In this document: positions 54,836-64,000 of the stretch, piece after piece
Layout: each line of letters opens with the position of its first letter
Numbering within the stretch: the stretch's first letter is position 1
From: Algoriphagus sp. NG3
GTDB lineage: Bacteria; Bacteroidota; Bacteroidia; Cytophagales; Cyclobacteriaceae
Reading direction: 5' to 3'
DNA: 64,000 nucleotides
Assembly: GCF_034119865.1 (NCBI RefSeq)
Contig: NZ_CP139421.1
Coordinates: 2,976,001 to 3,040,000, forward strand
Program-made: the position numbers and the translations under genes
Notes under the pieces: model-generated
Told to the model about the DNA's origin: nothing
Databases searched by the model: none
What the model saw: the letters and a program-made list of their open reading frames with translations, nothing else

Positions 54836-55693
54836 TTGAAGCCAATCTTAGAAGCCATACCCTTAGGGGAACAGAAATCCATTCATGGTTTTTGCTTTGA
54901 CAAAAAGGATTTTGAAACGCCTTGGCATTTTCATCCCCAGCATGAACTCACGTACATTGAAGAAAGTGTGGGCACCAAATTTATCGGGGATTATGTGGGA
55001 GGATATCAGCCCGGCGAGCTGGTTTTGCTTCGCTCCAATCTTCCCCATTGTTGGAAAAACAACTCCACGCAAGGCGGTAACTCCAAGTCTTTTGTAGTGC
55101 AATGGAATCCTGGAATTTTCCCAGAAGTCCCTGAATTGGCATCGTTACATCAGCTGTTAAAAGCGTCATCCAAAGGTTTGATTTTTGACAAAGAAGCTGT
55201 GAAGCTCCTCATACCAAAACTTAAAAGCTTGCCTGATTTATCTGGACAGCAACTGTACATTCAACTTCTCAGTATTCTTTCGGGGCTTAGCTCGGCCAAT
55301 TACTCCACCCTCTCGGCGGCAAGTTTTACCGAGGACATCCCCAGTGAATACGGCTCTCGCATGGCCAAGATCCATGATTTTGTAGGAGAAAATTTCGGAA
55401 GAAAAATCTATTTGAAAGAATTGGCCGAGCTGGTAAATCTATCTGAGCAATCCTTCTCCCGGTTTTTCACCAAAATGATGGGAAGGCCTTTTTTCGCGTT
55501 TTTAAATGAGTATAGAGTCAATCATACCGCCCGTTTATTGGTGGACACTGAAGCATCTATTTCTGATATTGCCTTCAGTTGCGGTTACGAATCCCTCCCA
55601 TTTTTCCATAAGAAATTCAATGAAGCTTTTGGGATTTCTCCAGCAAAATACCGAAAAAAGCATGTAACCTGTTCAGGGCATTACCTGGATTAG
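54836..55693 (+). CDS. AraC-family regulator divergent from the P450 cassette
   Basis: 285 aa with a probable TTG start at 54836; no ATG is available in frame near the conserved N-terminus and the frame is closed at 54821. An N-terminal cupin (FHPQHELTYIEES, PGELVLLRSNLPHCW) binds a small effector, and a C-terminal pair of AraC helix-turn-helix motifs (YLKELAELVNLSEQSFSRFFTKMMGRPFFAF and ISDIAFSCGYESLPFFHKKF) binds DNA. It is divergent from the P450 gene over a 173-bp gap and probably controls that cassette in response to a galactose- or methyl-galactose-related signal. Its end overlaps the convergent DUF3995 gene by 21 bp. Confidence 0.9.
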   Translation: MKPILEAIPLGEQKSIHGFCFDKKDFETPWHFHPQHELTYIEESVGTKFIGDYVGGYQPGELVLLRSNLPHCWKNNSTQGGNSKSFVVQWNPGIFPEVPELASLHQLLKASSKGLIFDKEAVKLLIPKLKSLPDLSGQQLYIQLLSILSGLSSANYSTLSAASFTEDIPSEYGSRMAKIHDFVGENFGRKIYLKELAELVNLSEQSFSRFFTKMMGRPFFAFLNEYRVNHTARLLVDTEASISDIAFSCGYESLPFFHKKFNEAFGISPAKYRKKHVTCSGHYLD

Positions 55694-56110
55694 AATACCC
55701 AATAGTCCCATTATCAAGTAAAGGGGAGAAAAGAATTTCGTGTCTAAATTACCAAACTCTATGCTTTTAACACTTTTGAAAAATCCGATATATTTAAATT
55801 CACCAATTGCCCTTAAAAGGAAAATAATTGGGATTATCCAACCCAAATAGGTTTCTATCCATTCAGGAAAATCGTAAGGAAAAAGGCCTGATTTGAAAAG
55901 GTAGAATATCCCAAAAGCAATCAATCCCAAGCCAACGACAGCGCTATCAATTCTTTTGGGGTTTAAAACTCTTTCCCCTAGTTCATTAGTAGGCAAGGAT
56001 TCTTTGACCCCAAACTCTCCACCAATTACCCAATTGAAGTGAATCATTGCAAGTGCAATCAGGATAACGCTCAAAAGAACTGATATAATCATCATTTTAG
56101 TTTGGAGCAA
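55673..56110 (-). CDS. Small integral membrane protein (DUF3995-like)
   Basis: 145 aa with four hydrophobic helices (about 7-27, 56-74, 86-104 and 124-143). It matches the small DUF3995-type proteins (AMIHFNWVIGG near the first helix). No function is known, and nothing links it to the galactan system; it may simply mark the right edge of the PUL. It converges on the AraC gene with a 21-bp tail-to-tail overlap. Confidence 0.7.
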   Translation of the reverse strand: MLQTKMMIISVLLSVILIALAMIHFNWVIGGEFGVKESLPTNELGERVLNPKRIDSAVVGLGLIAFGIFYLFKSGLFPYDFPEWIETYLGWIIPIIFLLRAIGEFKYIGFFKSVKSIEFGNLDTKFFSPLYLIMGLLGILIQVMP

Positions 56111-56182
56111 TTACATCAGAAATACAAGTTTCAATAGTATCCATTGCCCTTTTTCCAGTATCAGGATAAAACCTCCTTTTAT

Positions 56183-57028
56183 TTACCTCCCATACTCCTC
56201 AAAGAATTCGGGTGCATCCTTTATGTTCTGAATTCCAAAAATATAGCAAACCTCACTCAAATCCGAGAAATCCAGTCCGCCACTGGCAACTGCCTCATTA
56301 TTGTAACGCCCGTCTTTACCATTGTATTCCAGACCAATTTCTACCGCTAGTACCCAAATTTCCAGAAGTTCAGGATCAGTGATTTTATTCTCCCAACCGG
56401 TATATTCAGGAATTTGAAAACCTGGTGTACCATTACCCACTGCGTTGCCATCTGCGATTTTATGGTAATCAGTAGTTGCTTTTACAAATGTTAAGCTTTC
56501 CGATGAAGTAACTTTTTCATTCCAATCACTATGCTGCACTACATGAATACGTTGTGAAACATCTATTTTAGGCAATTCCGCTTGGATTACTTTCACCAGT
56601 TTGGCTGTAAAATCAGACTGTCCGGCTTCAGCTATCCATATCTCACCATCTTTATGCAAGACCTTTTTTATCTTTTTCATCACCTGCTCGAGGGCCTCCT
56701 CCGAATTGGCGTGAGCATCTGACTAGTTGTCCTCAAATGCAAGTTGGAACAAATCATTGGGAGGAACGTAAAGCCCTTCCTGAATCCCGTAGGTACCAGC
56801 TACTGCATGATAATTCACTTTTTCAAATTTCGAATGTGACATCAGTGTGATCAAGGCCGCTACCGTATGAATGTCATCCACATCTGTTTTGCAATCAAAA
56901 TTGACCAGAAGCAAGTCCTCCTTAATATTAAACCTATCTGCTGAAAAAGTCTCAGCTTGAACCGTGAAACATTGAGAATAGGCAATCAAAGTTATTAATG
57001 CTGAAAAAATTAGAGATTTTGACTTCAT
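56183..57028 (-). pseudogene. Nucleoside-hydrolase-like (DUF1593-type) protein interrupted by an in-frame amber codon
   Basis: One reading frame of about 281 codons is split by a single TAG near 56722. The N-terminal part (56723-57028) has a signal peptide ending TVQAE and the aspartate-rich motif LLVNFDCKTDVDDIHTVAAL, like the calcium-binding N-terminus of nucleoside-hydrolase-like proteins. After the TAG, the same frame continues SDAHANSEEAL and on to 56183 without a break. Trp (TGG) to TAG is a one-base change and would fit W at this position. The gene is probably inactive, unless the codon is read through or is a sequencing error. Confidence 0.8.
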
Positions 57029-57199
57029 TCTTATATAGGTCTTGTTGGGTTATACATAGGTAAATTAAAAGGTAGTTCACTTTTAAGGCTTGGATACTTA
57101 TCAACGACAATAATACTATTTTCTTTCCAAATTTTGGATTCACTTTCTTCCGAAGAGAGTGAAATGGATGGGATAGAATTTTTATATTAAGGACATCCC

Positions 57200-58540
57200 T
57201 TAACTGACCAATTCCACTTTCCCTGCCTGTTTGGCTGTGATTTTTGTTTGCCATACATACACTTTCTCCAATTTTTGGAGCTGCTGAAAATCAGACAGAC
57301 AGGCATCGGTCAGGTCATTTCCATACAGGTTTAAAACCTGAAGCTTCGGGAATTTAGCCAATAGGCTAATACTTTTATCGGTCAGTTTATTTCTCTCAAG
57401 CCGTAGCTTTTCAAGATTGTTCATAGGTGTCAAATTCGCAAGCTGGGCATTATCAAGTCCCAAATCTGAAACATTTAGCCAGATGATATTATCCTTGATC
57501 AGCTCCAACTTTCCGAGTATATTACCTAAGTCTTGATTGGCCAAAGCAGTCTGGGGAATACTCACATCATACCGATAGGAATCCGCCAAAAGCTCACGAA
57601 TTACCAATCCAGACTCTCGAAGTTGTACCAAGGTCATGGAATCTATAGCTGCCAGCGCACCTATGGATTCATTTCCCCCGGAGCCATTTTTCACTAACCC
57701 CAAGTAGGACCCCGCCAAATTCTGAATCGTATCATTACCATAGCTTAGCAAAGGTTTTTCAAAATCCTCGCCTGCCATGATCCAAGCTTCCAGCAAGGCA
57801 ATTTCGGCTTCAGTCAACTGTGATTTTCCCTTGGGAGGCATCACTTCTTCATTGGATTCAGGGAGATGAATCCTCCTGATCAATTCACTGGTTTCTTTAG
57901 CAGAAGTGAGGAAAAGAGGACCACTCTCCCCGCCCTTCCTTATGCTTTCTGGATTTTTTAAAGACAGGCCCCCTTTGAGTTTATCCGAGCGATGGCATGA
58001 AATACATTTCTCTTGCAGAATAGGCTGAATCACATGCCCATACAGGACCACCTCCTCCATGCTAGCGGGAGGCGGCAATTGATTGGCACGACTTCCAAAA
58101 ATCGGGGCATATTCAGTAAGAAAGTCACTACCATGGGTCAAGCTTCCACCAATATGGCCGGTGAAGCTCAGACCACCTATCATGACCATCATCAAGGTCG
58201 AAGCGATCGCAGAAGGCCATCTGCTCGATAAGTTTGAAGAGAAAACCACGTAAACCAATCCTGCTACTAAGGTGGTGAAAATACCTCCCCACATGTGCTG
58301 AGAAATCAACGCTCCCTCGTAACCGCCACTCGTAGAAAGCAGGTAACCAGCGACGCAAGCCAATGCGGCACTAATTGTCCCCATCAACAAACAAAAGGCT
58401 ATTGCCTGATCGAATGCATGACTCTTCTTCCATTTTTGAAAACCCCACATCAGGAACGCCATAATCAAAAAACCTATAGGCAAATGGACTAGAATTGGAT
58501 GAAACCGGCCAAAGAAAATTGCTAAATCTTCCATATTCAT
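57200..58540 (-). CDS. DUF2231 membrane protein with cytochrome c-like (PSCyt1) domain and C-terminal LRR
   Basis: 446 aa from the ATG at 58540; the frame extends to 58690, but that part overlaps the preceding gene. Four transmembrane helices of a DUF2231-like domain lie within about 12-131. A planctomycete-type cytochrome c domain follows with the heme-binding CISCH at 179-183 and MPPKGKSQLTEAEIALLEAWI. Leucine-rich repeats (LEKLRLERNKLTDKSISLLAKF and similar) are at about 360-440. It is the last gene of the four-gene operon and looks like its membrane-bound electron-transfer or scaffold part. The substrate is unknown. Confidence 0.85.
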   Translation of the reverse strand: MNMEDLAIFFGRFHPILVHLPIGFLIMAFLMWGFQKWKKSHAFDQAIAFCLLMGTISAALACVAGYLLSTSGGYEGALISQHMWGGIFTTLVAGLVYVVFSSNLSSRWPSAIASTLMMVMIGGLSFTGHIGGSLTHGSDFLTEYAPIFGSRANQLPPPASMEEVVLYGHVIQPILQEKCISCHRSDKLKGGLSLKNPESIRKGGESGPLFLTSAKETSELIRRIHLPESNEEVMPPKGKSQLTEAEIALLEAWIMAGEDFEKPLLSYGNDTIQNLAGSYLGLVKNGSGGNESIGALAAIDSMTLVQLRESGLVIRELLADSYRYDVSIPQTALANQDLGNILGKLELIKDNIIWLNVSDLGLDNAQLANLTPMNNLEKLRLERNKLTDKSISLLAKFPKLQVLNLYGNDLTDACLSDFQQLQKLEKVYVWQTKITAKQAGKVELVS

Positions 58541-58541
58541 T

Positions 58542-59654
58542 TTAGACACGTTGAAGTTTGATCGGTGGGCTACCATTGGCATTCCACTGACAGATGTATA
58601 AATTTTTGTCTTCATCCAGACATACATCGTGTCCGTGATAAAAAGGCTTGTGCTCCAATTGGTAGGATGGCTGCAACTTCCCTCCAACATAATCCGGAGC
58701 TGTCCCGCCAGGATTGGATACTACTTTATCTCCTTCCAAAACAGTCACAAATCCAGTATGCGCTTTCCAGTCAAATTTTCCGTTTTTAGGCGTAGACCAG
58801 CATACTCCCGCATACAGATTTTGACCGTCGAAAACCGGCCTGCATACGTACATATTTGGGAGGGTCAGGGTTTTCTCGTAAACACCATCCAGGGAGAAAA
58901 ACTTGAATGCATTCTCGGTACGGGAGGTACAAACCACATAGGGATTATTGGGGTCCCGAAAATCCAAGGCTACTCCGTGGGCATTGAAAATATTGTAATT
59001 ACTGTCCTCATTTTGATGACCTCCCCAATGCCGGATGTATTCTCCTTCACTGTTATATTGAAGAATATAATCCATCCCATACCCGTCGGCAACATAGATA
59101 TCTCCATTCTGAGGATTTACCGCCACTTCTGTGGGCCGAAATATATCACCCGGATTATACACACCTATAGTCTGTGGGTGGCCTATATCAAAAAGGGTCC
59201 GACCGTCCGGAGTTGTTTTGCTTACGCGCCCGTTGTGAGCTACCATTTCACCACTTTTACCCATAAACCAACCTGAATCAGTGAGGAATAGAAAATCCTC
59301 TCCTCCTTCCTTGAAGAGTGTAATCCCATGCCCGCCCGGATGGGAAGTACCCCAATAGTCCAGGAGTTTTCCAGATTTATCAAAAATCAAGACATTGTTG
59401 TGAGGGTAATCCCCGATCATAATTAACCGACCCTTGCTGTCCATGACCATTTCATGGCAGTTCAGAAGTGGGTACTTGATGGTATCCAGACTTGCCCAAT
59501 CGCGTACCATTCTATAGCGAAATTCACCATGCCCCAGAATCTCCTCATCTACTTTTTTTGATGAAAGAATATTAAAGTTGGGAAAGGGAGACAGGGTGGA
59601 TACCGCGGAGATCAGCGAAGCTTTTTTCACGAAGTTTCTTCTCGAATTGCTCAT
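58542..59654 (-). CDS. Exported six-bladed NHL-like beta-propeller protein
   Basis: 370 aa with a Tat-like N-terminus (SRRNFVKKASLISAVS). The body contains NHL-type repeats (NNVLIFDKSGKLLDYWGTSHPGG, NGDIYVADGYGMDYILQYNSEGEYIRHWG and KNLYICQWN) typical of six-bladed propellers such as peptidylglycine-lyase-like proteins. Catalytic metal ligands of the lyase family could not be assigned. It lies 4 bp after the DUF1501 gene and 1 bp before the DUF2231 gene. It may bind a ligand or partner protein within the exported complex made by this operon. Confidence 0.8.
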   Translation of the reverse strand: MSNSRRNFVKKASLISAVSTLSPFPNFNILSSKKVDEEILGHGEFRYRMVRDWASLDTIKYPLLNCHEMVMDSKGRLIMIGDYPHNNVLIFDKSGKLLDYWGTSHPGGHGITLFKEGGEDFLFLTDSGWFMGKSGEMVAHNGRVSKTTPDGRTLFDIGHPQTIGVYNPGDIFRPTEVAVNPQNGDIYVADGYGMDYILQYNSEGEYIRHWGGHQNEDSNYNIFNAHGVALDFRDPNNPYVVCTSRTENAFKFFSLDGVYEKTLTLPNMYVCRPVFDGQNLYAGVCWSTPKNGKFDWKAHTGFVTVLEGDKVVSNPGGTAPDYVGGKLQPSYQLEHKPFYHGHDVCLDEDKNLYICQWNANGSPPIKLQRV

Positions 59655-59658
59655 AATA

Positions 59659-61140
59659 TCAGGCGATTAAATCTTTGATGATATGTCCTTCCACATCAGT
59701 GAGTCTAAATCTTCGCCCTTGATGCTTGAATGTCAAGCGCTCGTGGTCCACTCCCATGAGATGTAAAAGCGTAGCATGAAAATCATGAACGGAAACCGGA
59801 TCCTTGGTAATATTATAGCTGAAATCATCTGTCTCCCCATAGGTGAAACCCGGTTTGACTCCCGCTCCCGCCATCCACATGGTAAAGCAACGAGGGTGGT
59901 GATCTCGCCCATAATCGTTGGCGGTAAGTTTGCCCTGAGAATATACTGTCCTTCCAAATTCTCCACCCCAGATCACCAAGGTATCTTCCAAAAGCCCTCG
60001 TTGTTTGAGGTCCTTAATTAATGCTGCGGTAGCCTGGTCAGTGTTTTTACACTGATTCTTGATCCCACTCGGCAGATAAGCATGCTGATCCCAGCCACGA
60101 TGGTAAAGCTGCACAAATTTGACATCCTTCTCCAGTAGTCTGCGGGCCATCAAGCAATTGGCGGCATAGGTTCCTGAATCCCTACTATCTTCCCCATACA
60201 TGTCAAAAATATAATCAGGCTCGTCCGACATATCTGTGAGCTCGGGCACCGAACTCTGCATTCGATACGCCATTTCATATTGAGCAATCCGCGCATTGAT
60301 TTCCGGATCTCCATAGGTATCAAACTGAGCAGAATTCAGCTCTTTCAGATAGGCGAGCATCCTTCCTCTATCTGCCCCGTCGTAGTTTTCCGGATTGTTT
60401 AGAAACAAAACCGGATCTACCCCCGACCTAAATTGTACTCCCTGATGCTCCGTAGGCAAAAATCCATTCCCCCAAAGTCTGGCATAAAGTGGCTGGCCTC
60501 CCGCATTCTTTGAATTAAGCACAATGAATGAGGGTAAATTTTGATTGTCAGACCCCAGTCCATAACTCGCCCAAGATCCAATTGAAGGTCTTCCTGGCAA
60601 CTGATGCCCAGTTTGAAAAAAGGTAATTGCCGGGTCATGGTTGATCTGTGGCGTATGCATGGATTTGATAAAGCACAAATCATCCACTACTTCAGCGGTA
60701 TAAGGCATCAACTCACTGACCCAGGCTCGACTTTGTCCATATTGATCAAATTTAAACATGGAGGGAGCGATAGGTAAAGAAGACTGGTTGGCACTCATTC
60801 CAGTGAGTCGTTGCTCGCCTTTTACAGATCCCGGAAGATCCTTGCCAAACATTTTGGCCAATTCAGGTTTGTAATCAAAGGTCTCGAACTGAGATGGACC
60901 TCCACTTTGAAAGAGATAGACCACTCGCTTGGCTTTTGGGATAAAGTGTGGTAAGCCAGGTAATCCGCCTATTCCATTTGGAAGTGGAGAGGCCATCATC
61001 TTATCAGCGCCCAATAGGGAACCCAACGCCATAGCACCGATGCCCAGAGAGGTTTTAGTAAGAAATTCTCTTCTTCCAATATTCTTTTCTATGGAATGAA
61101 AATCTTTATTTGATGAGGTTATTTTATCGTAGTGACACAT
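59659..61140 (-). CDS. DUF1501 exported protein
   Basis: 493 aa with a twin-arginine signal ([23 protein letters not shown]). DUF1501 hallmarks are [61 protein letters not shown] and [10 protein letters not shown] with [13 protein letters not shown]. The fold is related to alkaline phosphatase/sulfatase-like enzymes. The family is abundant in Planctomycetes and Verrucomicrobia and is always found beside DUF1549/DUF1553 proteins. It starts 5 bp after the DUF1553 gene, so the pair is co-translated. No reaction is known. Confidence 0.92.
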   Translation of the reverse strand: MCHYDKITSSNKDFHSIEKNIGRREFLTKTSLGIGAMALGSLLGADKMMASPLPNGIGGLPGLPHFIPKAKRVVYLFQSGGPSQFETFDYKPELAKMFGKDLPGSVKGEQRLTGMSANQSSLPIAPSMFKFDQYGQSRAWVSELMPYTAEVVDDLCFIKSMHTPQINHDPAITFFQTGHQLPGRPSIGSWASYGLGSDNQNLPSFIVLNSKNAGGQPLYARLWGNGFLPTEHQGVQFRSGVDPVLFLNNPENYDGADRGRMLAYLKELNSAQFDTYGDPEINARIAQYEMAYRMQSSVPELTDMSDEPDYIFDMYGEDSRDSGTYAANCLMARRLLEKDVKFVQLYHRGWDQHAYLPSGIKNQCKNTDQATAALIKDLKQRGLLEDTLVIWGGEFGRTVYSQGKLTANDYGRDHHPRCFTMWMAGAGVKPGFTYGETDDFSYNITKDPVSVHDFHATLLHLMGVDHERLTFKHQGRRFRLTDVEGHIIKDLIA

Positions 61141-61145
61141 GGGTT

Positions 61146-64000
61146 TTATCGTTTAGTGATTACTGCATCTGAATTCAAAATCGTGCTCGCGACTACAGCA
61201 TTGGCCGCAACCAATGGGGCGTCCAGTGAACCGTCTATTCTATACTGTCCCGACTCCAACCAGCCTTTTGCTCTTGTAATATTTGACCGGAAGGCTTCGT
61301 ATTCTTCTTCCTGAACTTCTTTGAGGATGCTTAATTCCTCTTCGCTGGGAAATCTTCCCGACAATCGAAGAAATGCATCTTTAATCGCCTTTTCCTTATC
61401 ACCGGAAAGCGTCATGATTTCCCCTATCTTCCTGCATGCTTCCATATAAGTGGGATCATTCAAAAGCACAAGTGCCTGAAGTGGTGTATTGGTTTTTTGC
61501 CTGCGGACAGTGCATTCGTTTCGCTCTGGCTGATCAAATGTCGCCTGAGTAGGATTTGGGATGGTCTTTTTCCAGAAAGTGTACATACTTCTTCGATAGA
61601 GTTTTTCACCCACATCAGGTACATATACCGAAGAATTCATTGACCAAAGTCCTTCCGGCTGATAGGTTTTGACACTTTCTCCCCCTACTTTATCTACCAA
61701 AAGATCACTGGCTACCAAAGCATTATCACGGATCATCTCGCTGCTCAGTCGATTCTTTGGCCCTCGAGCCAGTAGGATATTATCCGGATCAAATTCCCGC
61801 ATCTCTGGACTGGTAAAGGAAGATTGCTTATAGGTGGCCGACATCACTATTTTCTTTTGCAAAGCCTTCACATCCCATCCGCTGTTCATAAATTCCAGAG
61901 CAAGCCAATCCAATAATTCCGGATGGCTAGGAAGTTCACCCTGATTGCCAAAATCCTCGCTGGTCCGCACAATCCCTTTCCCAAAGTAATTTTGCCAGTA
62001 GCGATTCACCGCTACTCGGGCAGTCAGAGGATGGTTGGGATCAAAAAACCACTGTGCTAATCCTAAGCGGTTTTTGGGTAGGTCCTCAGCCATAGGAAGA
62101 ATCTCACTTGGAGTATTAGGAAAAACCTCATCCCCATAGTTGTCATACAAGCCTCGTAACAAAATATAGGTTGGCCGGGATTCAGGCATATCTTTCATCA
62201 CCATGACCTCTTTAACATTTTCTATACTATCTACATAGGCAGCCCGTGCTTTGGCTACAGCCACTAGGGCTTCGGAATAGGATTTGTCCCGAGCGATGTG
62301 GTATTCCTTTAAAAGGGTGCGTTCTTCAGAAGTCATCTTATCAGGAGATTTTGAAAGTATCCCTTCAACTGTTAAAGGATCTGCCAGGGCTTTCGCTTCC
62401 AATCCCAGCAGCTGTCTATCATAGACCCTCAGCTCATCGACTTTTCCACCCTTTAACCCAAATCCTCTCCATCTGCCTCCAATACTCAATCCAGGTTCAA
62501 TAGGCTCAGGATAAATAACATCTTCATAATTTTTGAAGATGATGTCCTTGTATAGGTTATCGTGCTTTACCTGCATTTTCATTTCCTCCCCGTTAAGGAA
62601 AAGTTTCACTCCGGAGGCTTTACTTGAGCCGTCGTAAGTGAGTGTCACATGGTTCCAGGAGTTGGTGGGAAGTGATTCCAGACTGATTTTCTCAATGGCA
62701 TTTTCAGGCCAGGTATGGGCTAGCATGACCTCAAGTTTTTTGTCTCGGTAGTATAGATGGTACCCTTTATAAGCATGGAGTGCGGTACCCATGTTTTTAT
62801 GAAAAATCACACCTTCGTTCAGCGAATCAGGCACATTAATCCACAATCCTATACTGAAAGGTTCATTCCTCTTGTATATCCCGACAGGCTTCAGATCGAC
62901 CCATGCATCTCCGTCTAGATTTAAGGCTTGGGAATTTTTCCCCTGTACAAACTTTGGGCGATCCGGCTTGGCAAACATCAAGTCCATCTTCCCTGATTTA
63001 CCTGATTTTCGATTGGTCAAATTCCCATCGAATGGAAAATGAGCTGCAAGACTCTGTTCAATCCTAGGTATTCCCATAGTCCGATATGCTTCGGATTCCA
63101 CCCATTTTTCGGCAGAGTTTTGGGAATCATCCTCAATCTTCTCGGCCACAGTCTCTTTTTGGGTCACTTCCTTTTTCAGGTAATCCAGAATCTTTTTTTG
63201 CTCCTCAGTAGGCAACATCAGCGTAGGAACAGGAATATCCATAGGATCTCGGGAGATTTGCCCGGATTCGTTTACCTGATTGAAAAAGCTATACATCTGG
63301 TAAAACTCCTTGTGGGATATAGGGTCGTATTTATGATCATGACAGCGCGCGCAACCCGCCGTAAGTGCCATAATCCCCTGGCCCACCACGGAGGTTCTGT
63401 CAATAACACCTTCAACCCTATATTCCTCGGGTACGATTCCATCTTCTGAGTTTTGGGAGTTTAATCGATTAAAACCTGTAGCCAGAATCTGATCCCGAGT
63501 AGGGTTGGGCAAAAGATCGCCTGCCAACTGAAAAGTCACAAAATCCTGGTAAGACAAGTTCTCATTGAAAGATCGGATCACCCAATCTCGCCATGGGCTC
63601 ATATCCCGATAATCATCTACCTGATAGCCATGGGTATCCGCAAATCTCGCCACGTCCATCCAGTCTGTAGCCATCTTTTCTCCATAGTGAGGGGAAGCAA
63701 GTAATTTATCTATTTGCTTTTCGTAGGCATCAGAGGATTGATCGGAAAGATAGGCCTTGACATCCTCAGGTGTGGGAGGCATTCCGGTGAGATCCAGGAA
63801 AAGCCTTCGAAGCAAAAGCTCTTTGTCAGCCTGTGGAGAGGGTTTCAGATCTTCCTGTTCCAGCTTGTTGAGTACAAAAAAGTCTATCTCATTTTTAGGC
63901 CAGTTTTTGTCTGAAACCTTTGGGAGTTTTTGAGGTTCCGGCTTTACAAATGCCCAATGTGGCTTATACTCCGCGCCCTCTTCAATCCATCGCACAAGAA
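61146..64000 (-). CDS. DUF1549/DUF1553 protein with LamG domain, 5' end outside the window
   Basis: At least 949 aa; the gene continues past 64000, and the missing N-terminus should contain a PSCyt1 cytochrome domain, since [16 protein letters not shown] is the usual join to it. DUF1549 ([18 protein letters not shown] to about 230) includes [11 protein letters not shown], a CxxCH motif. A concanavalin-like LamG domain lies at about 310-510 ([23 protein letters not shown]). DUF1553 (about 640-920) carries [38 protein letters not shown] and [14 protein letters not shown]. It heads the operon with DUF1501. The LamG domain suggests it touches a glycan. Confidence 0.92.
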   Translation of the reverse strand, partial: LVRWIEEGAEYKPHWAFVKPEPQKLPKVSDKNWPKNEIDFFVLNKLEQEDLKPSPQADKELLLRRLFLDLTGMPPTPEDVKAYLSDQSSDAYEKQIDKLLASPHYGEKMATDWMDVARFADTHGYQVDDYRDMSPWRDWVIRSFNENLSYQDFVTFQLAGDLLPNPTRDQILATGFNRLNSQNSEDGIVPEEYRVEGVIDRTSVVGQGIMALTAGCARCHDHKYDPISHKEFYQMYSFFNQVNESGQISRDPMDIPVPTLMLPTEEQKKILDYLKKEVTQKETVAEKIEDDSQNSAEKWVESEAYRTMGIPRIEQSLAAHFPFDGNLTNRKSGKSGKMDLMFAKPDRPKFVQGKNSQALNLDGDAWVDLKPVGIYKRNEPFSIGLWINVPDSLNEGVIFHKNMGTALHAYKGYHLYYRDKKLEVMLAHTWPENAIEKISLESLPTNSWNHVTLTYDGSSKASGVKLFLNGEEMKMQVKHDNLYKDIIFKNYEDVIYPEPIEPGLSIGGRWRGFGLKGGKVDELRVYDRQLLGLEAKALADPLTVEGILSKSPDKMTSEERTLLKEYHIARDKSYSEALVAVAKARAAYVDSIENVKEVMVMKDMPESRPTYILLRGLYDNYGDEVFPNTPSEILPMAEDLPKNRLGLAQWFFDPNHPLTARVAVNRYWQNYFGKGIVRTSEDFGNQGELPSHPELLDWLALEFMNSGWDVKALQKKIVMSATYKQSSFTSPEMREFDPDNILLARGPKNRLSSEMIRDNALVASDLLVDKVGGESVKTYQPEGLWSMNSSVYVPDVGEKLYRRSMYTFWKKTIPNPTQATFDQPERNECTVRRQKTNTPLQALVLLNDPTYMEACRKIGEIMTLSGDKEKAIKDAFLRLSGRFPSEEELSILKEVQEEEYEAFRSNITRAKGWLESGQYRIDGSLDAPLVAANAVVASTILNSDAVITKR

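Noticed and set aside
54663..54845. N-terminal extension of the P450 reading frame (61 residues).
   Set aside because: The extra part is AT-rich, unlike any P450 N-terminus, and would overlap the divergent AraC gene; the ATG at 54662 gives a normal 387-aa class I P450.
1..64000. CRISPR arrays, tRNA or rRNA genes.
   Set aside because: No regularly spaced repeats and no recognisable tRNA or rRNA sequences were seen on either strand.

Overview
The window looks like a chromosomal segment of a marine or alga-associated Bacteroidota, most likely of the Cyclobacteriaceae type. The evidence is two SusC/SusD pairs, a hybrid two-component system, many lipoprotein-type sulfatases, moderate-to-low GC, weak Shine-Dalgarno sequences and a Planctomycetes-like DUF1553/DUF1501 operon of the kind found in that family. 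The genus is an inference from gene content. No rRNA, tRNA or CRISPR was seen.

Layout. At 196-7206 (+ strand) a TPR/LuxR-type regulator is followed by a stand-alone SusC/SusD pair that ends in a strong terminator (7269-7310). After a gene-poor stretch, nearly everything from 8024 to 54662 is on the minus strand and forms one large polysaccharide utilization locus (PUL). Read in the direction of transcription from the right, it contains: a P450/ferredoxin/ferredoxin reductase/alcohol dehydrogenase/esterase cassette with a divergent AraC regulator (49960-55693); a BNR-propeller protein; a GH86-like enzyme; two sulfatases; a GH16 enzyme; a hybrid two-component sensor-regulator; two GH29 enzymes; an IS1634-like element with a frameshifted transposase (29676-31762); a second SusC/SusD pair with a surface glycan-binding lipoprotein; a third GH29; a mutarotase; a DUF5060 protein; a sulfatase; a Gfo/Idh/MocA oxidoreductase; two sulfatases; an aldo/keto reductase; a zinc dehydrogenase; and a last sulfatase.

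How the genes fit together. GH16 and GH86 endo-enzymes, GH29 exo-enzymes, six sulfatases and a complete P450 O-demethylase set together match the red-algal galactan porphyran, which contains L-galactose-6-sulfate and 6-O-methyl-D-galactose. Inferred flow: GH16 and GH86 cut the chain; SusC/SusD and the lipoprotein bind and import fragments; sulfatases remove sulfate; GH29 enzymes release L-galactose (or L-fucose). The P450 system removes the methyl group of 6-O-methyl-galactose as formaldehyde. The mutarotase, aldo/keto reductase and zinc dehydrogenase could oxidise the released L-sugar.

Right flank (55673-64000). A small DUF3995 membrane protein and a nucleoside-hydrolase-like gene broken by an in-frame amber codon are followed by a tight four-gene operon (DUF1549/DUF1553+LamG, DUF1501, NHL-like propeller, DUF2231+cytochrome+LRR). 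Its first gene runs off the end of the window. This operon is the least understood system here.
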